This document shows, one piece after another, positions 36,165-46,020 of a stretch of DNA of 64,000 nucleotides. The notes beneath the pieces were generated by a model, which did no database searches, had not been told where the DNA came from, and saw only the letters and a list, made by a program, of their open reading frames with translations. The DNA is from Flavobacterium endophyticum (lineage in GTDB: Bacteria; Bacteroidota; Bacteroidia; Flavobacteriales; Flavobacteriaceae), in NCBI RefSeq assembly GCF_003634455.1, contig NZ_RBLC01000001.1:744001-808000 (forward strand). The letters run 5' to 3'. Numbering within the stretch: position 1 is the first letter of the stretch; every line of letters starts with the position of its first letter. Position numbers and translations under genes: made by a program.

Positions 36165-37049
36165 TTATCTATTGTTGTAGCCGAATCGTTTTAGCTGATA
36201 CGCGCTATTTCTCCAATCTTTGTTGACTTTCACATACAATTCAATATGAATCTGCTTTCCGAAGAACTTTTCTAAATCTTCTCGCGACTGCATTCCAACT
36301 TTTTTCAACGCAAGGCCTTTGTGTCCGATAATAATTCCTTTCTGCGTATCGCGTTCGACCATGATTACCGAACGGATTCGGATAATATTTTCATCTTCTA
36401 AAAATTCTTCTGTCTCTATTTCTACAGAATACGGAATTTCTTTTTCGTAATTGATCAAGATTTTCTCACGAATGGTTTCATTCACAAAGAAACGTTCGGG
36501 CTTATCTGTCAATGCATCTTTTGGATAAAAAGGTGGCGATTCTGGCAAAAGATCAATAATTCGCGCAAATACTTCTTTTACATTAAAGTTTTCTAAAGCG
36601 GAAATAGGGTGGATTTCTGCATTAGGCACTTTTTCTTTCCAAAGCGCAATCTGTTCTTCTAACTGGTCTTGGTTCGATTTGTCAATCTTATTTAAAAGCA
36701 ATAATACCGGAATCTTCGCATGGATGATCTTATTAAAAAAAGCTTCATCCTTTAGTTCCTTCTCGCCTATTTCGACCATGTAGATTAAAATATCGGCATC
36801 TTCAAAAGCAGATTTTACGAAATCCATCATCGAAGACTGCAATTCATAAGCTGGCTTGATGATTCCTGGCGTATCCGAAAGCACGACTTGAAAATCTTCT
36901 CCATTTACGATTCCTAAAATCCTATGGCGTGTTGTTTGTGCTTTTGACGTAATTATGGACAGCCTTTCTCCAACAAACGCATTCATTAAGGTCGATTTTC
37001 CAACGTTAGGATTACCAATAATATTTACAAAACCTGCTTTATGTGACAT
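36165..37049 (-). CDS. era: GTPase Era
   Basis: A 294-residue protein with one N-terminal G domain (P-loop GNPNVGKST at about 12-20, DTPGI, NKID) and a C-terminal KH RNA-binding domain (IIGHKGLALKKVGMQSREDLEKFF region). Era binds the 3' end of 16S rRNA and helps mature the 30S subunit. Length is standard. It has its own TACCTTTG -7 box (37077-37070), the same octamer as der, and converges on the membrane protein gene without a gap. Confidence 0.97.
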   Translation of the reverse strand: MSHKAGFVNIIGNPNVGKSTLMNAFVGERLSIITSKAQTTRHRILGIVNGEDFQVVLSDTPGIIKPAYELQSSMMDFVKSAFEDADILIYMVEIGEKELKDEAFFNKIIHAKIPVLLLLNKIDKSNQDQLEEQIALWKEKVPNAEIHPISALENFNVKEVFARIIDLLPESPPFYPKDALTDKPERFFVNETIREKILINYEKEIPYSVEIETEEFLEDENIIRIRSVIMVERDTQKGIIIGHKGLALKKVGMQSREDLEKFFGKQIHIELYVKVNKDWRNSAYQLKRFGYNNR

Positions 37050-37069
37050 CTCAAAAATAATTTATGCTG

Positions 37070-37077
37070 CAAAGGTA
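37070..37077 (-). promoter_or_regulatory. era -7 promoter box
   Basis: Reads TACCTTTG on the minus strand, 20 bp before the era start. Confidence 0.65.
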
Positions 37078-37124
37078 ATCATATCAGTCCAATAGAAGAA
37101 ATAAAACATTTTTCATAAAAACGC

Positions 37125-37154
37125 TTGTTTTTCAAGATAATCGTTGTAAATTTG
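37125..37154 (+). promoter_or_regulatory. Consensus promoter of the tRNA-fMet pair (TTG-N19-TAAATTTG)
   Basis: TTG at 37125-37127 and TAAATTTG at 37147-37154 are 19 bases apart, the canonical Bacteroidota layout. The first tRNA begins 12 bases downstream. Confidence 0.85.
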
Positions 37155-37166
37155 CACCCGAAACAT

Positions 37167-37239
<73 letters not shown>

Positions 37240-37297
37240 CTAAGTTTATTGAGGTTTTGCCCAATAACAAAGACATATTGAGAATACAAACGCACAT

Positions 37298-37370
<73 letters not shown>

Positions 37371-37375
37371 CTAAG

Positions 37376-37407
37376 AAAGCCACTAATAAAAATTAGTGGC
37401 TTTTTTT
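37376..37407 (+). terminator. Terminator after the tRNA-fMet pair
   Basis: AAAGCCACTAAT and ATTAGTGGCTTT pair perfectly with an AAAA loop and run into seven T. Confidence 0.92.
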
Positions 37408-37429
37408 ATTTCGATACTTTCTAGTTTTC

Positions 37430-38371
37430 TTATTCTGAAACCTTCACGATTACTTTTCCAACACTTCTGGCCGTTTCAACATACACATGGGCATCTGCTA
37501 ATTTCTCAAAAGGAAACGTTTTTGAAACATGTGCTTTAAGGATTCCTTTTTCTAAAAGAGAAGCAACTGTCTTCATGTCTTCACCGCTAGAATGTACCAT
37601 AATAAAATAGCCATCTACTTTTTTTGCTTTTGCTTTTTCAACCAGCTGTTCGTTTAATCCAGACGGAATGCTAATCAAGGTGCCGCCTGGCTTGATTACT
37701 TCTAAAGAGCGGTCGATATTGTCTCCTCCGATAGTATCCAATACAAAATCGATATCTTTTACGACATCTTCAAAAGGCTGTGCTTTATAATCCAAATGTT
37801 CATCAGCGCCAAGCGATAGCACAAAATCTTTGTTGCTTGCAGAAGACGTACCGATGACATACGCTCCAAAATGTTTCGCAATCTGCACTGCAAAATGTCC
37901 TACTCCTCCAGAAGCCGCATGAATCAGTACTCGGTCGCCTGCTTTTATCTTTGCATTCGTAATTAGTGCCTGCCAAGCCGTAAGAACCGTAAGTGTTGCT
38001 GCTGCCGCTTCGTCAAAAGAGATGTTATTTGGCTTTAGTGCCAATTGTGATGCCGGAGCTGCCACATATTCGGCATACGCTTTTCCGTGTCCGGGAAAAT
38101 TAACCATTCCGAAAACCTCATCTCCCTTTTTAAAAAGTTCAGATTTAGACTCGACCACAACCCCTGAAACATCCCAACCGAGAATTATCGGACTTTCATC
38201 TTTTATTTTTCCATAAGTCCCATTTCCCTTTCGCGTCTTGATATCTACCGGATTGATACTGATTGATTTTGTTTGTATTAAAACTTCACCCTCTGTAATA
38301 GTAGGGATAGGTACTTCTGAAACGATCAAATTTTCAACTGCTCCAGGCTCTTTTAAAATTATTGCTTTCAT
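37430..38371 (-). CDS. NADP-dependent zinc-type alcohol dehydrogenase / quinone oxidoreductase
   Basis: A 313-residue medium-chain dehydrogenase of the quinone-oxidoreductase type. An N-terminal GroES-like domain (1-125, LGWDVSGVVVE) leads to a Rossmann domain with the cofactor motif AASGGVGHFAVQIAKHFGA. The usual catalytic zinc cysteine and histidines of alcohol dehydrogenases are absent, as expected for this zinc-free group. Substrate unknown, possibly reactive quinones or enones. It diverges from an AraC-type regulator that starts 84 bp away. A TAAATTTG box (38397-38390, minus) is 19 bp from its start. Confidence 0.93.
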   Translation of the reverse strand: MKAIILKEPGAVENLIVSEVPIPTITEGEVLIQTKSISINPVDIKTRKGNGTYGKIKDESPIILGWDVSGVVVESKSELFKKGDEVFGMVNFPGHGKAYAEYVAAPASQLALKPNNISFDEAAAATLTVLTAWQALITNAKIKAGDRVLIHAASGGVGHFAVQIAKHFGAYVIGTSSASNKDFVLSLGADEHLDYKAQPFEDVVKDIDFVLDTIGGDNIDRSLEVIKPGGTLISIPSGLNEQLVEKAKAKKVDGYFIMVHSSGEDMKTVASLLEKGILKAHVSKTFPFEKLADAHVYVETARSVGKVIVKVSE

Positions 38372-38389
38372 TGTTACTGTATTTTAAAG

Positions 38390-38397
38390 CAAATTTA
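38390..38397 (-). promoter_or_regulatory. -7 promoter box of the oxidoreductase gene
   Basis: Reads TAAATTTG on the minus strand, 18 bp before the start codon at 38371. Confidence 0.6.
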
Positions 38398-38442
38398 TAC
38401 TGATAAATTTAATACTATTGGTATAATATTTCCAAAATGCAG

Positions 38443-38450
38443 TACATTTG
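38443..38450 (+). promoter_or_regulatory. -7 promoter box of the AraC-family gene
   Basis: TACATTTG, with a TTG at 38418-38420 (22-base spacing). The box ends four bases before the ATG at 38455, which implies a leaderless mRNA and rules out the in-frame ATG at 38437. Confidence 0.65.
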
Positions 38451-38454
38451 CATC

Positions 38455-39294
38455 ATGAGAAAAGAAAATCTACATCAGCCGTTTTCCATTACTTATATGT
38501 CTTTGGATGTATGTCCGAAACAAGAACACACGCATACTTTCTTTGAACTCGTGTATGTTATTTCCGGAACTGGTAAACAGTGCATCAACCAGAATAAATT
38601 TAGCTATTTCGCCGGACATATGTTTTTGATTACTCCAGAAGATTGCCATTCTTTTGAAATTGAAACGACTACTGAATTTTTATTCCTCCGCTTCAATGAT
38701 ATCTACATCCAAAATGGCGGCTTGCCTACCGAAAACATCAAGCGGCTTGAATATATCTTGCAGAATGCCAACCATCAGCCTGGGTGTATCTTAAAAAACC
38801 AAATCGACAAAAGCTTGGTAAAGCCAATGGTAGATGCAATCGTAAGAGAATCCATAAACGCCGATCTTTTCAACAAGGAGCTTATTCATCAATTGGTAAA
38901 TACGCTTATTATTATTGTTGCCCGAAATATCGCCAAATACCTTCCGGAACAAGTAAATACCAGCACCGAAGAAAAAGCAATGGACATTCTGCAATACATC
39001 CAGAGCAATATTTACCATCCTGAAAAACTCAAAGCAGAAAACATCAGTACGAAATTCGGCATCTCAAATGCCTATCTGGGCAAATATTTCAAACGCCATA
39101 CGAACGAAACCATGCAACAGTATATTGCTACATACAAAACCAAGCTCATCGAGCACCGATTACAGTTTAGCGACAAACGCATCAACGAGATAGCAGATGA
39201 ATTCGGATTTACTGACGAAAGCCATCTCAGTAAGTTTTTTAGGAAACAAAAAGGAAGCAGTCCGAAAGCCTACCGAAAGGCAATCAGAATGTAA
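38455..39294 (+). CDS. AraC-family transcriptional regulator
   Basis: The ATG at 38455 gives 279 residues. The N-terminal cupin domain (about 1-150) has the HTHTFFELVYVISG pattern of AraC ligand-binding domains. Two C-terminal HTH motifs follow (ISTKFGISNAYLGKYFKRHT and INEIADEFGFTDESHLSKFF). It likely controls itself and the divergent oxidoreductase, since both promoters lie in the 83-bp gap between them. The inducer is unknown. Confidence 0.93.
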   Translation: MRKENLHQPFSITYMSLDVCPKQEHTHTFFELVYVISGTGKQCINQNKFSYFAGHMFLITPEDCHSFEIETTTEFLFLRFNDIYIQNGGLPTENIKRLEYILQNANHQPGCILKNQIDKSLVKPMVDAIVRESINADLFNKELIHQLVNTLIIIVARNIAKYLPEQVNTSTEEKAMDILQYIQSNIYHPEKLKAENISTKFGISNAYLGKYFKRHTNETMQQYIATYKTKLIEHRLQFSDKRINEIADEFGFTDESHLSKFFRKQKGSSPKAYRKAIRM

Positions 39295-39644
39295 TTGTTA
39301 GGTAATTTACGATTTGTAAAATTTAGGATAACTAAAAAGATAGTCACAAATTGAGATTCGTTTCGCCTTTTCTATTCGCAAGCCAGTGCCCGCCTTAAAT
39401 TCTCGTTTTTTGCCCTAATAAATATAAGCAAGAAATCAGAAAATCGCATCCTTCATTTGTTATCAATACGTAATTTAAACACTTAAATACTAGATAGTTA
39501 ATAACCATTTTTTAATAAATCCTTATTCTAAAAATCCGTTCTTCAAAAATTATTAAAATTAAATTTGGAATGTTAAAGCGATAAACCCTGCAGGTATAAT
39601 ATCCTTTATAAAACGATTTCCTTCCAATCTTAAATTTTATAATT
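39295..39644. other. Intergenic region (350 bp) before the large T9SS protein gene
   Basis: AT-rich sequence with no reading frame of note. A TAAATTTG box at 39560-39567 is the likely -7 element of the downstream gene (start 39645), though no -33 TTTG is seen. No terminator for the AraC gene was found. Confidence 0.5.
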
Positions 39645-42600
39645 ATGTTTAAAAAACGATTTTTATTAGCTTTAGTATTCGCAAGCATGTCGGGGCTTTC
39701 CTTTGGGAAATCGTCTTCTGCCAACAGCCTGCAAACCACGAATGTTTCTACAGCTTCTACTGCAGCAATGCTTGCAAATCCATTCCAAGGATTCAACCTT
39801 TTTAATCCTTCTGCTTCTTTTGCTTGGAATTTCTTCGAATGTACAGGCGGTGGTTCTGAAACCTTTTCAAACCTAGGTGCTGCTTCTAGTACTTATGCAA
39901 CCAGAACATGGACAGGCGACAACGGTGTAGCTTGGTCTGCAACAGACGCAAGAACTGACCAAGATCTTACAGGCGATGCTATCGCTTTAAGAACAAGTAC
40001 TTTAAAAAACACTAGTACTGTAGCGAACGGTATCGGTACGCTTTCTTTCAAATACAAAAGAGTTTTCTCTGGAAATTCCACTTTAAAAGTATTTGTTAAT
40101 GGAGTTCAGTACGGTGGTGACATCGCTGTTACTTCTGATGTTACTGCAACTACATTCTCACAAGCCATCAATGTTTCTGGAAACGTAGTTATCGAAATCA
40201 GAAACAGCGGTAACAGAACTATTGTTGACGATTTATCATGGAACTGCTACTCAGCTGTTGCTGGTCCAGAACTTCAATTAGCAGATGCAGCTGGGACAAA
40301 CCGTGAGTGCGGAAGCTTAGCTGTTGATTTTGGTTCTCACGCTGTAGGCCAATATCACGATGCAGTTTTCTCTGTTAAAAACCTTGGCACTTCTGCCTTG
40401 AACGTGACTGCTTTGACATTAAGCAACACTACAGATTTCACTATTATTTCACCATCAGTACCTTTTACGGTTGCTCCTTCAGGTTCAGGATTGGTTTTGG
40501 TTCGTTTCCAAGGCGCTGCTGCTGGAAACAAGATTTCTACACTGACTATTGCAAGCAATGACGCTGATGAAGCTTCTTGCGTAGTTAATTTGACTGGAAC
40601 TGCTCTTCAGCCATGTGTTGCGCCAGTTATTACAGGTGCCGACGTTACTGTTTCGAATATCGCTTACGCTTCTGCTGACGCAGCGGTAACTAGCGCGACA
40701 GCTGACAAATATCTTGCTGTTCTTTCTACTTCAAGTACTTTATCTGCTGCTCCAGCTAACGCTACAAGCTACAACGTAGGTGACAGCCTTGGAGGCGGAA
40801 CAGTAGCGTATAACGGAACTAGTGCCAACTTCTCTCTTACTGGCCTTACAGAAAACACGCCATACTACCTTTTCGTATTCCCTTACAACAATACAGATTG
40901 TACTGGAGGTCCATTATACTACACAGAAGCTTCGATTAACGAAACTTTCACAACTACTGCTGCTCCATGTATCGGTGGAAACGAAACGTTCTCAAACTTA
41001 GGAACTGCTTCTAGCACATACACATCAAGAACTTGGACAGGTGATAATGGCGTGACATGGTCTGCAACTGACTCTAGAAACGACCAAGATCTAACTGGAG
41101 ACGCTATCGCTTTGAGAACTGGAATTCTTACCAACACGACTCCTGTTGCTGGAGGTATCGGAACGTTGAACTTCAACTACAAAAGAGTTTTCAGCGGTGA
41201 TTCTGTATTAAAAGTATTCGTAAACGGAACACAATACGGTGCTGATATCAATGTTACTTCTGACGTAACTACTGCTTACTCTCAAGTTATCGATCTTTCT
41301 GGTCCGATTACTATCGAAATCAGAAACAGCGGAAACAGAACAATTATCGACGATTTGTCTTGGAATTGCTACACGACACCTGATGGTCCAGAATTGCAGT
41401 TATCAGACAGCGAATTGATCTTGAAATCATGTGGCGACTTTACAATTGATTTTGGTGCGGTATTGCCTAGCACAGACAAAGTAATCATCTTTACTATTGA
41501 AAACTTAGGTACTCAAGATCTAGAAGTTAGCGCTCTTACGTTAAGCGATGCTGTTAACTATTCTATCGTTAATCCATCGGTTCCTTTCACATTAGTGCCT
41601 TCAAGCGCAATTGAGGTTGAAGTAAAATTCAACAGTGCTACTTTAGGAAACAAACTTGGAACACTTACTGTAGTAAGCAATGATGCAAACGAAGGTTCTT
41701 GCGTAATCGACCTTAAGGCTAGCGCTCAAGAAAACTGTGTGGCTCCAGTTGGAACTGCTGTTATCGCTTCTTCTAACATTACTGATACTACCGCTTCTGT
41801 TGCAGTTTCTGGTGTTACAGCTACTGGATATCTTGCCATGATTAGTACAACTGGTGTAGTTACTGCTCCAGTTAACGGAACAGCTTACCAAGTAAATGAT
41901 ATGTTAGGTGCAGGAAAAGTAGTTTATGTAGGTACAAATGCAAACTTTGCCCTTTCTGGATTGACTGCTAATACTAACTATTCTATCACTGTATATCCAT
42001 ACAATGCTGAATGTATCGGAGGTCCTCTATATGCTGCAACGCCTGCAAACGACGAGATCTTGACTACTGGCGCTCCATGTGTTGGAGGTACAGAAACTTT
42101 CTCTAACTTAGGAAGCAGCGCTAGTTCTTATGCTACTAGAACTTGGACAGGAAACAATGGTATCAATTGGTCTGCAACTGACGCTAGAACTGACCAAGAT
42201 TTAAACGGTGACGCTATTGCCTTAAGAGTAGGTACTTTGACAAATACGACTTTTATCACAACAGGTATCGGTACATTGTCTTTCAACTACCAAAGAGTTT
42301 TTACAGGTGATTCTGTATTGAAAGTTTTCGTTAACGGTGTACAATACGGTGCTGATATCAATGTTACTTCAACTGCTACAGCTACTTATTCTCAAGCTAT
42401 CAACGTATCTGGAAACGCTACAATCGAAATCAGAAACAGCGGTAACCGTGTAATCATTGACGACGTAGCTTGGACTTGCTACGGTACTTCTCCAAGAGCA
42501 GCTGCAGAAGTTAAAAAAGGTACTGCAGCCTTGAACAACGAAGTAAAATTATATCCAAACCCTAGCAATGGCCAATTCCAATTGGATTTTGCAGGTGAAA

Positions 42601-42761
42601 ATGCAGATATCACTGTATTCGATTCTTTAGGAAAAAACATCCTTTCTAAAAAAGTAGCTTCTCAAGAAGTTATCGATTTAGGAACTTCTCAAAAAGGAAT
42701 CTACATCGTTGTTATCAAATCTGGGAACACTACAACTACTAAAAAAGTAGCTATAAAATAA
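39645..42761 (+). CDS. 1038-residue secreted protein with threefold jelly-roll-like repeats and T9SS type A sorting domain
   Basis: A signal peptide (1-21) and a low-complexity lead are followed by three near-identical modules of about 130 residues starting at about 72, 446 and 815 (ETFSNLG...RTWTGDNG...DQDLTGDAIALR...VFVNGxQYG...IEIRNSGNR). Between them lie choice-of-anchor-D/ASPM-SPD2-Hydin-like blocks (FSVKNLGTSALNVTALTLS) and fibronectin-like blocks. Residues 963-1038 are a type IX secretion type A sorting domain (VKLYPNPSNGQFQLDF ... KGIYIVVIKSG), so it should be anchored or released at the cell surface. No catalytic motif is visible; an adhesive or carbohydrate-binding role is likely. 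A terminator shared with the metal ATPase gene follows. Confidence 0.9.
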   Translation: MFKKRFLLALVFASMSGLSFGKSSSANSLQTTNVSTASTAAMLANPFQGFNLFNPSASFAWNFFECTGGGSETFSNLGAASSTYATRTWTGDNGVAWSATDARTDQDLTGDAIALRTSTLKNTSTVANGIGTLSFKYKRVFSGNSTLKVFVNGVQYGGDIAVTSDVTATTFSQAINVSGNVVIEIRNSGNRTIVDDLSWNCYSAVAGPELQLADAAGTNRECGSLAVDFGSHAVGQYHDAVFSVKNLGTSALNVTALTLSNTTDFTIISPSVPFTVAPSGSGLVLVRFQGAAAGNKISTLTIASNDADEASCVVNLTGTALQPCVAPVITGADVTVSNIAYASADAAVTSATADKYLAVLSTSSTLSAAPANATSYNVGDSLGGGTVAYNGTSANFSLTGLTENTPYYLFVFPYNNTDCTGGPLYYTEASINETFTTTAAPCIGGNETFSNLGTASSTYTSRTWTGDNGVTWSATDSRNDQDLTGDAIALRTGILTNTTPVAGGIGTLNFNYKRVFSGDSVLKVFVNGTQYGADINVTSDVTTAYSQVIDLSGPITIEIRNSGNRTIIDDLSWNCYTTPDGPELQLSDSELILKSCGDFTIDFGAVLPSTDKVIIFTIENLGTQDLEVSALTLSDAVNYSIVNPSVPFTLVPSSAIEVEVKFNSATLGNKLGTLTVVSNDANEGSCVIDLKASAQENCVAPVGTAVIASSNITDTTASVAVSGVTATGYLAMISTTGVVTAPVNGTAYQVNDMLGAGKVVYVGTNANFALSGLTANTNYSITVYPYNAECIGGPLYAATPANDEILTTGAPCVGGTETFSNLGSSASSYATRTWTGNNGINWSATDARTDQDLNGDAIALRVGTLTNTTFITTGIGTLSFNYQRVFTGDSVLKVFVNGVQYGADINVTSTATATYSQAINVSGNATIEIRNSGNRVIIDDVAWTCYGTSPRAAAEVKKGTAALNNEVKLYPNPSNGQFQLDFAGENADITVFDSLGKNILSKKVASQEVIDLGTSQKGIYIVVIKSGNTTTTKKVAIK

Positions 42762-42798
42762 GACCGCTCTTATTGAACTTGCCCAGCAAGCATAAAAA

Positions 42799-42826
42799 GA
42801 AACCATCAATTAAATTGATGGTTTCT
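42799..42826. terminator. Bidirectional terminator between T9SS protein gene and metal ATPase gene
   Basis: AGAAACCATCAAT and ATTGATGGTTTCT pair perfectly around TAA. T-runs are short, but both converging genes end beside it. Confidence 0.8.
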
Positions 42827-42830
42827 CTAT

Positions 42831-44732
42831 TTAATATATTCTCATCCTTTGGATCCTGACTGCATTTAATATAGCCAGCAGTGCCACGCCTACATCGGCA
42901 AAAACCGCTTCCCATAACGTAGCCAGTCCGCCGGCTCCTAAAATAAGCACGACCACTTTTACGCCAAAAGCCAGCGTAATATTCTGCATGACGATTCTTC
43001 TTGTCACCTTGCCTATTTGTATCGAAGAAGCAATCTTGCTCGGCTGGTCGTTCTGGATTACGATGTCTGCGGTTTCAATCGTAGCATCGCTTCCCAGTCC
43101 ACCCATGGCAATTCCAGCATCGGCAAGCGCTATCACGGGAGCATCATTTACGCCATCGCCGACAAAAGCTATCGTCCTTCCTTTATCCTTCAATTCCTGT
43201 ACTTTTTCAACTTTGTTCTCCGGAAGCAAGTCGCCATAAGCCGCATCAATCTGCAACGCTTGCGCTACCTTATCTACGATGCTCTGCTTGTCGCCGCTCA
43301 GCATGACAGTTTTGATACCCAGCTCATGCAGTCTCGAAATAGCAACGTGAGCATCTTCTTTCAGCTCGTCTGCAATCGTAAAATAGCCTACATATTCATC
43401 ATTAACGGCTATGACAACTATAGTTTCCACTTTCGATTCGATAGCCTTGTCGTACGCAATACCATATTTTTTAAGCAATTTCAGGTTTCCGGCCAGTACT
43501 TTTCTGCCTTCGACTGTACCTGACAGTCCGTGCCCCGCAATTTCTTCCACATCTGAAACCGAAACGGATTTATAACTGTCTTTTGAATAACGGACAATCG
43601 CATGTGCAATAGGATGCGTCGACTTGCTTTCCAAAGCCGCCGTCAAAACTACCAGCTTGTCTTTATCAATCGTATGAGCTATCACTTCCTGCACTTCAAA
43701 AACACCTTTCGTCAACGTTCCCGTCTTGTCCATGACCACCGTGTCTACTTTTGTCATTACGTCGAGATAATTGCTTCCCTTAAACAAGATGCCGTTTCGC
43801 GAAGCCAGTCCGATACCTCCAAAATAACCCAGCGGAATCGAAATGACCAAGGCACACGGACAAGAAATCACCAAGAAAACCAACCCGCGGTACAGCCAGT
43901 CGTTAAAAACATAGTTTGCTACAAAAAGATACGGCAGTGAGACAATCGCAATAGCCAAGAAGACCACAATCGGCGTATAGACCTTGGCGAACCTTGAAAT
44001 AAAAAGCTGTGTTTTTGATTTCCGGGCCGTCGCCTCCTGCACCATCTGCAATATTCGAGAAAGCTTGCTGTCTTTGAATAAAGCTGTGACTTTTACATCC
44101 GCTAAAGTCTGCAGATTGATCATGCCCGCCAAGACCGCCTCCCCTTTTGTTTTGGTATCCGGCTTGCTTTCTCCTGTCAGGGCAGCCGTATTAAAAGCGG
44201 CCGTTTCGGATAACAATTCCCCATCCAAAGCGACCTTCTCACCCGGCTTTATCTGGATAATCTCACCTAGGTTTACTTCTGACGGATTGACTACTACAGG
44301 CTCATTATTGCGAATTACAGTCACCTCATCAGGACGGATGTCCAGCAAGGCCTTGATGCTCCGCTGTGCCCTTTCGACTGCAGCATCTTGAAACAGCTCC
44401 CCTATCGCATAAAAAAGCATGACAGCGACACCTTCTGAATATTCTCCAATCAAGAAGGCACCTATCGTGGCAATGGACATTAGGAAAAACTCTGAAAAGA
44501 TATTGCCGTTCCGGATTTCCTTTACCGCTTGATAATTGACTTTCAATCCCACCAAAAGGTAAGCAGCAATATACCAGACAAGCGTAACCGGATAGCTGAA
44601 AAATGCCGCTTCGGTTTGTTCCAGCAAGATTCCCGACACCAAAAGCAAGAAGCTGGCTGCAGCCGGAAAATACGTTTTCCATTGGCTGTCGTGGCTGTGC
44701 GAATGCCCTATTTCGCTATGATCGTGTGCCAT
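42831..44732 (-). CDS. P1B-type heavy-metal ATPase (Zn/Cd/Pb class)
   Basis: A 633-residue metal-transporting P-type ATPase. The phosphorylated Asp335 is in DKTGTLT, the actuator has TGES, and the translocation site is C291-P-C293 in SCPCALV. A Lys in the QNITLAFGVK helix and an Asp in the final helix (LWEAVFADVG ... ILNAVRI) match the ZntA-type P1B-2 ligands, pointing to Zn(II), Cd(II) or Pb(II). The N-terminus lacks an HMA domain and instead carries a short His-rich tag (MAHDHSEIGHSHSHD). It exports ions to the periplasm. Last gene of the metal operon, 15 bp after czcB. Confidence 0.95.
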   Translation of the reverse strand: MAHDHSEIGHSHSHDSQWKTYFPAAASFLLLVSGILLEQTEAAFFSYPVTLVWYIAAYLLVGLKVNYQAVKEIRNGNIFSEFFLMSIATIGAFLIGEYSEGVAVMLFYAIGELFQDAAVERAQRSIKALLDIRPDEVTVIRNNEPVVVNPSEVNLGEIIQIKPGEKVALDGELLSETAAFNTAALTGESKPDTKTKGEAVLAGMINLQTLADVKVTALFKDSKLSRILQMVQEATARKSKTQLFISRFAKVYTPIVVFLAIAIVSLPYLFVANYVFNDWLYRGLVFLVISCPCALVISIPLGYFGGIGLASRNGILFKGSNYLDVMTKVDTVVMDKTGTLTKGVFEVQEVIAHTIDKDKLVVLTAALESKSTHPIAHAIVRYSKDSYKSVSVSDVEEIAGHGLSGTVEGRKVLAGNLKLLKKYGIAYDKAIESKVETIVVIAVNDEYVGYFTIADELKEDAHVAISRLHELGIKTVMLSGDKQSIVDKVAQALQIDAAYGDLLPENKVEKVQELKDKGRTIAFVGDGVNDAPVIALADAGIAMGGLGSDATIETADIVIQNDQPSKIASSIQIGKVTRRIVMQNITLAFGVKVVVLILGAGGLATLWEAVFADVGVALLAILNAVRIQRMRIY

Positions 44733-44747
44733 AGTTGTATTTTTAGG

Positions 44748-46013
44748 TTAATGTTGGTGGCCTCCGCCCCCCTCGCTTTTCAGCAGGTGGCTCTGGATAT
44801 AATATGCTCCTTTCAAGACGATTTTGGCGTCGGCATCAATTTTCTGCAAGACCGAAACCTGTACGAATCCCAATTGCGAAGTGCCCGTTTTTACTTCGAT
44901 ACGCTGAAAATGGAACATCTTTCCCGCCTCTTCATGGGCATGCCCATCCTCATGCGAATGCCCCTCTTCTTTATCATGCGAGGCTTCTTCATGTCCCTCT
45001 TCCAGTATAAAGATAAATTCCCTTCCTTCCGCCTTTATCACGGCCTCTACCGGAAGCGCCTGCACGTCTTTGGCACCCACATCAATCAAGGCATTGACAT
45101 ACATTCCCGGAATCAGCGTCTGGCTCTTGTTCGCAATATCGGCATGAACTGCCACCGATTTGGTCTCGTTCTCAAAAGCCTTGCCGACATTAAAGACCTT
45201 CCCGCTAATCTCCGTATTGTCCTGATTGGTCAGTACGAATCGGATGTTCTGCCCCGGCTTTACCTTCTGCAAGTCCTTTTCATACACCAGCAGGTCGACA
45301 TGCAATTGCGAATTATCCACAATGCTCAACAGCGGCTTGCCCACTTCCGCATTGCTTCCTATCTTGATGTTGATTTCGGTGATATAACCTGAAATCGGAG
45401 CCAGGATAGGCATTACCGAGCTCGGGCTGTTGCTTCCGCTCAAGTTGAGCACCGCCAATTGCTGTCTCAAAGAACTGAGCCTTGCCTTTTCCATCTCAAA
45501 TTCCGCCTTCGTCTTCTGGAAGACTTTCTTCGAATTCACGTTTTCTTCGCTCAGCGTCTTCTGCCTTTCATACTCCAGCGTCAGGAATTCCAGATTGCTT
45601 TTCGAAGTCAGGTAGGCTTCCTGCAATTTAGCAAATTCCGGGCTTTCTATAGTCGCCAGCACCTGTCCTTTTTTAACGGACTGCCCTTCGATGACGTTTA
45701 TAGACTTCACGATTCCGGTTATGTGTACCGAAACATCAGCCTGGTTCTGAGGCGGCAGCTTGGTATAGCCGTTTGCATTCACGACCTCGCTTAAGTTTTT
45801 CATCGCAAAAGTCCCCAGTTCGATTCCTGAGGCTTTGTATTGCGCTTCGTTCAGCTCTACTTCTTTAACAGGAGCCTGTTCTTTTGGTTTCGCTTCTGTT
45901 GTCGCTTCTCCATGACTATGCCCGTCATTTTCGGCAGGACGGAGCGAAAAATAGAGAATCAGGGCAATCGCAATCGCCGCAAGGCTTCCGTATACTATAG
46001 TTCTTCTGTTCAT
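44748..46013 (-). CDS. czcB: RND efflux periplasmic adaptor (CzcB/CusB-like)
   Basis: A 421-residue membrane-fusion protein: N-terminal membrane segment (about 8-25), then a His-rich patch (NDGHSHGEA), lipoyl/barrel-sandwich half-motifs around a coiled coil (about 120-190), and beta-barrel and membrane-proximal domains. A long His/Glu-rich stretch (GHEEASHDKEEGHSHEDGHAH, about 345-365) and a C-terminal GGGGHQH are likely metal-binding. It joins the inner-membrane RND pump to the outer-membrane channel. It starts 7 bp after the czcA stop. The His content favours Zn/Co/Cd (Czc type) over Cu/Ag, which use Met-rich sites. Confidence 0.93.
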   Translation of the reverse strand: MNRRTIVYGSLAAIAIALILYFSLRPAENDGHSHGEATTEAKPKEQAPVKEVELNEAQYKASGIELGTFAMKNLSEVVNANGYTKLPPQNQADVSVHITGIVKSINVIEGQSVKKGQVLATIESPEFAKLQEAYLTSKSNLEFLTLEYERQKTLSEENVNSKKVFQKTKAEFEMEKARLSSLRQQLAVLNLSGSNSPSSVMPILAPISGYITEINIKIGSNAEVGKPLLSIVDNSQLHVDLLVYEKDLQKVKPGQNIRFVLTNQDNTEISGKVFNVGKAFENETKSVAVHADIANKSQTLIPGMYVNALIDVGAKDVQALPVEAVIKAEGREFIFILEEGHEEASHDKEEGHSHEDGHAHEEAGKMFHFQRIEVKTGTSQLGFVQVSVLQKIDADAKIVLKGAYYIQSHLLKSEGGGGHQH

Positions 46014-46020
46014 CTTGATA

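Noticed and set aside
44529..45392. 287-residue plus-strand frame across czcB and the ATPase gene
   Set aside because: Antisense shadow over two well-supported metal genes.
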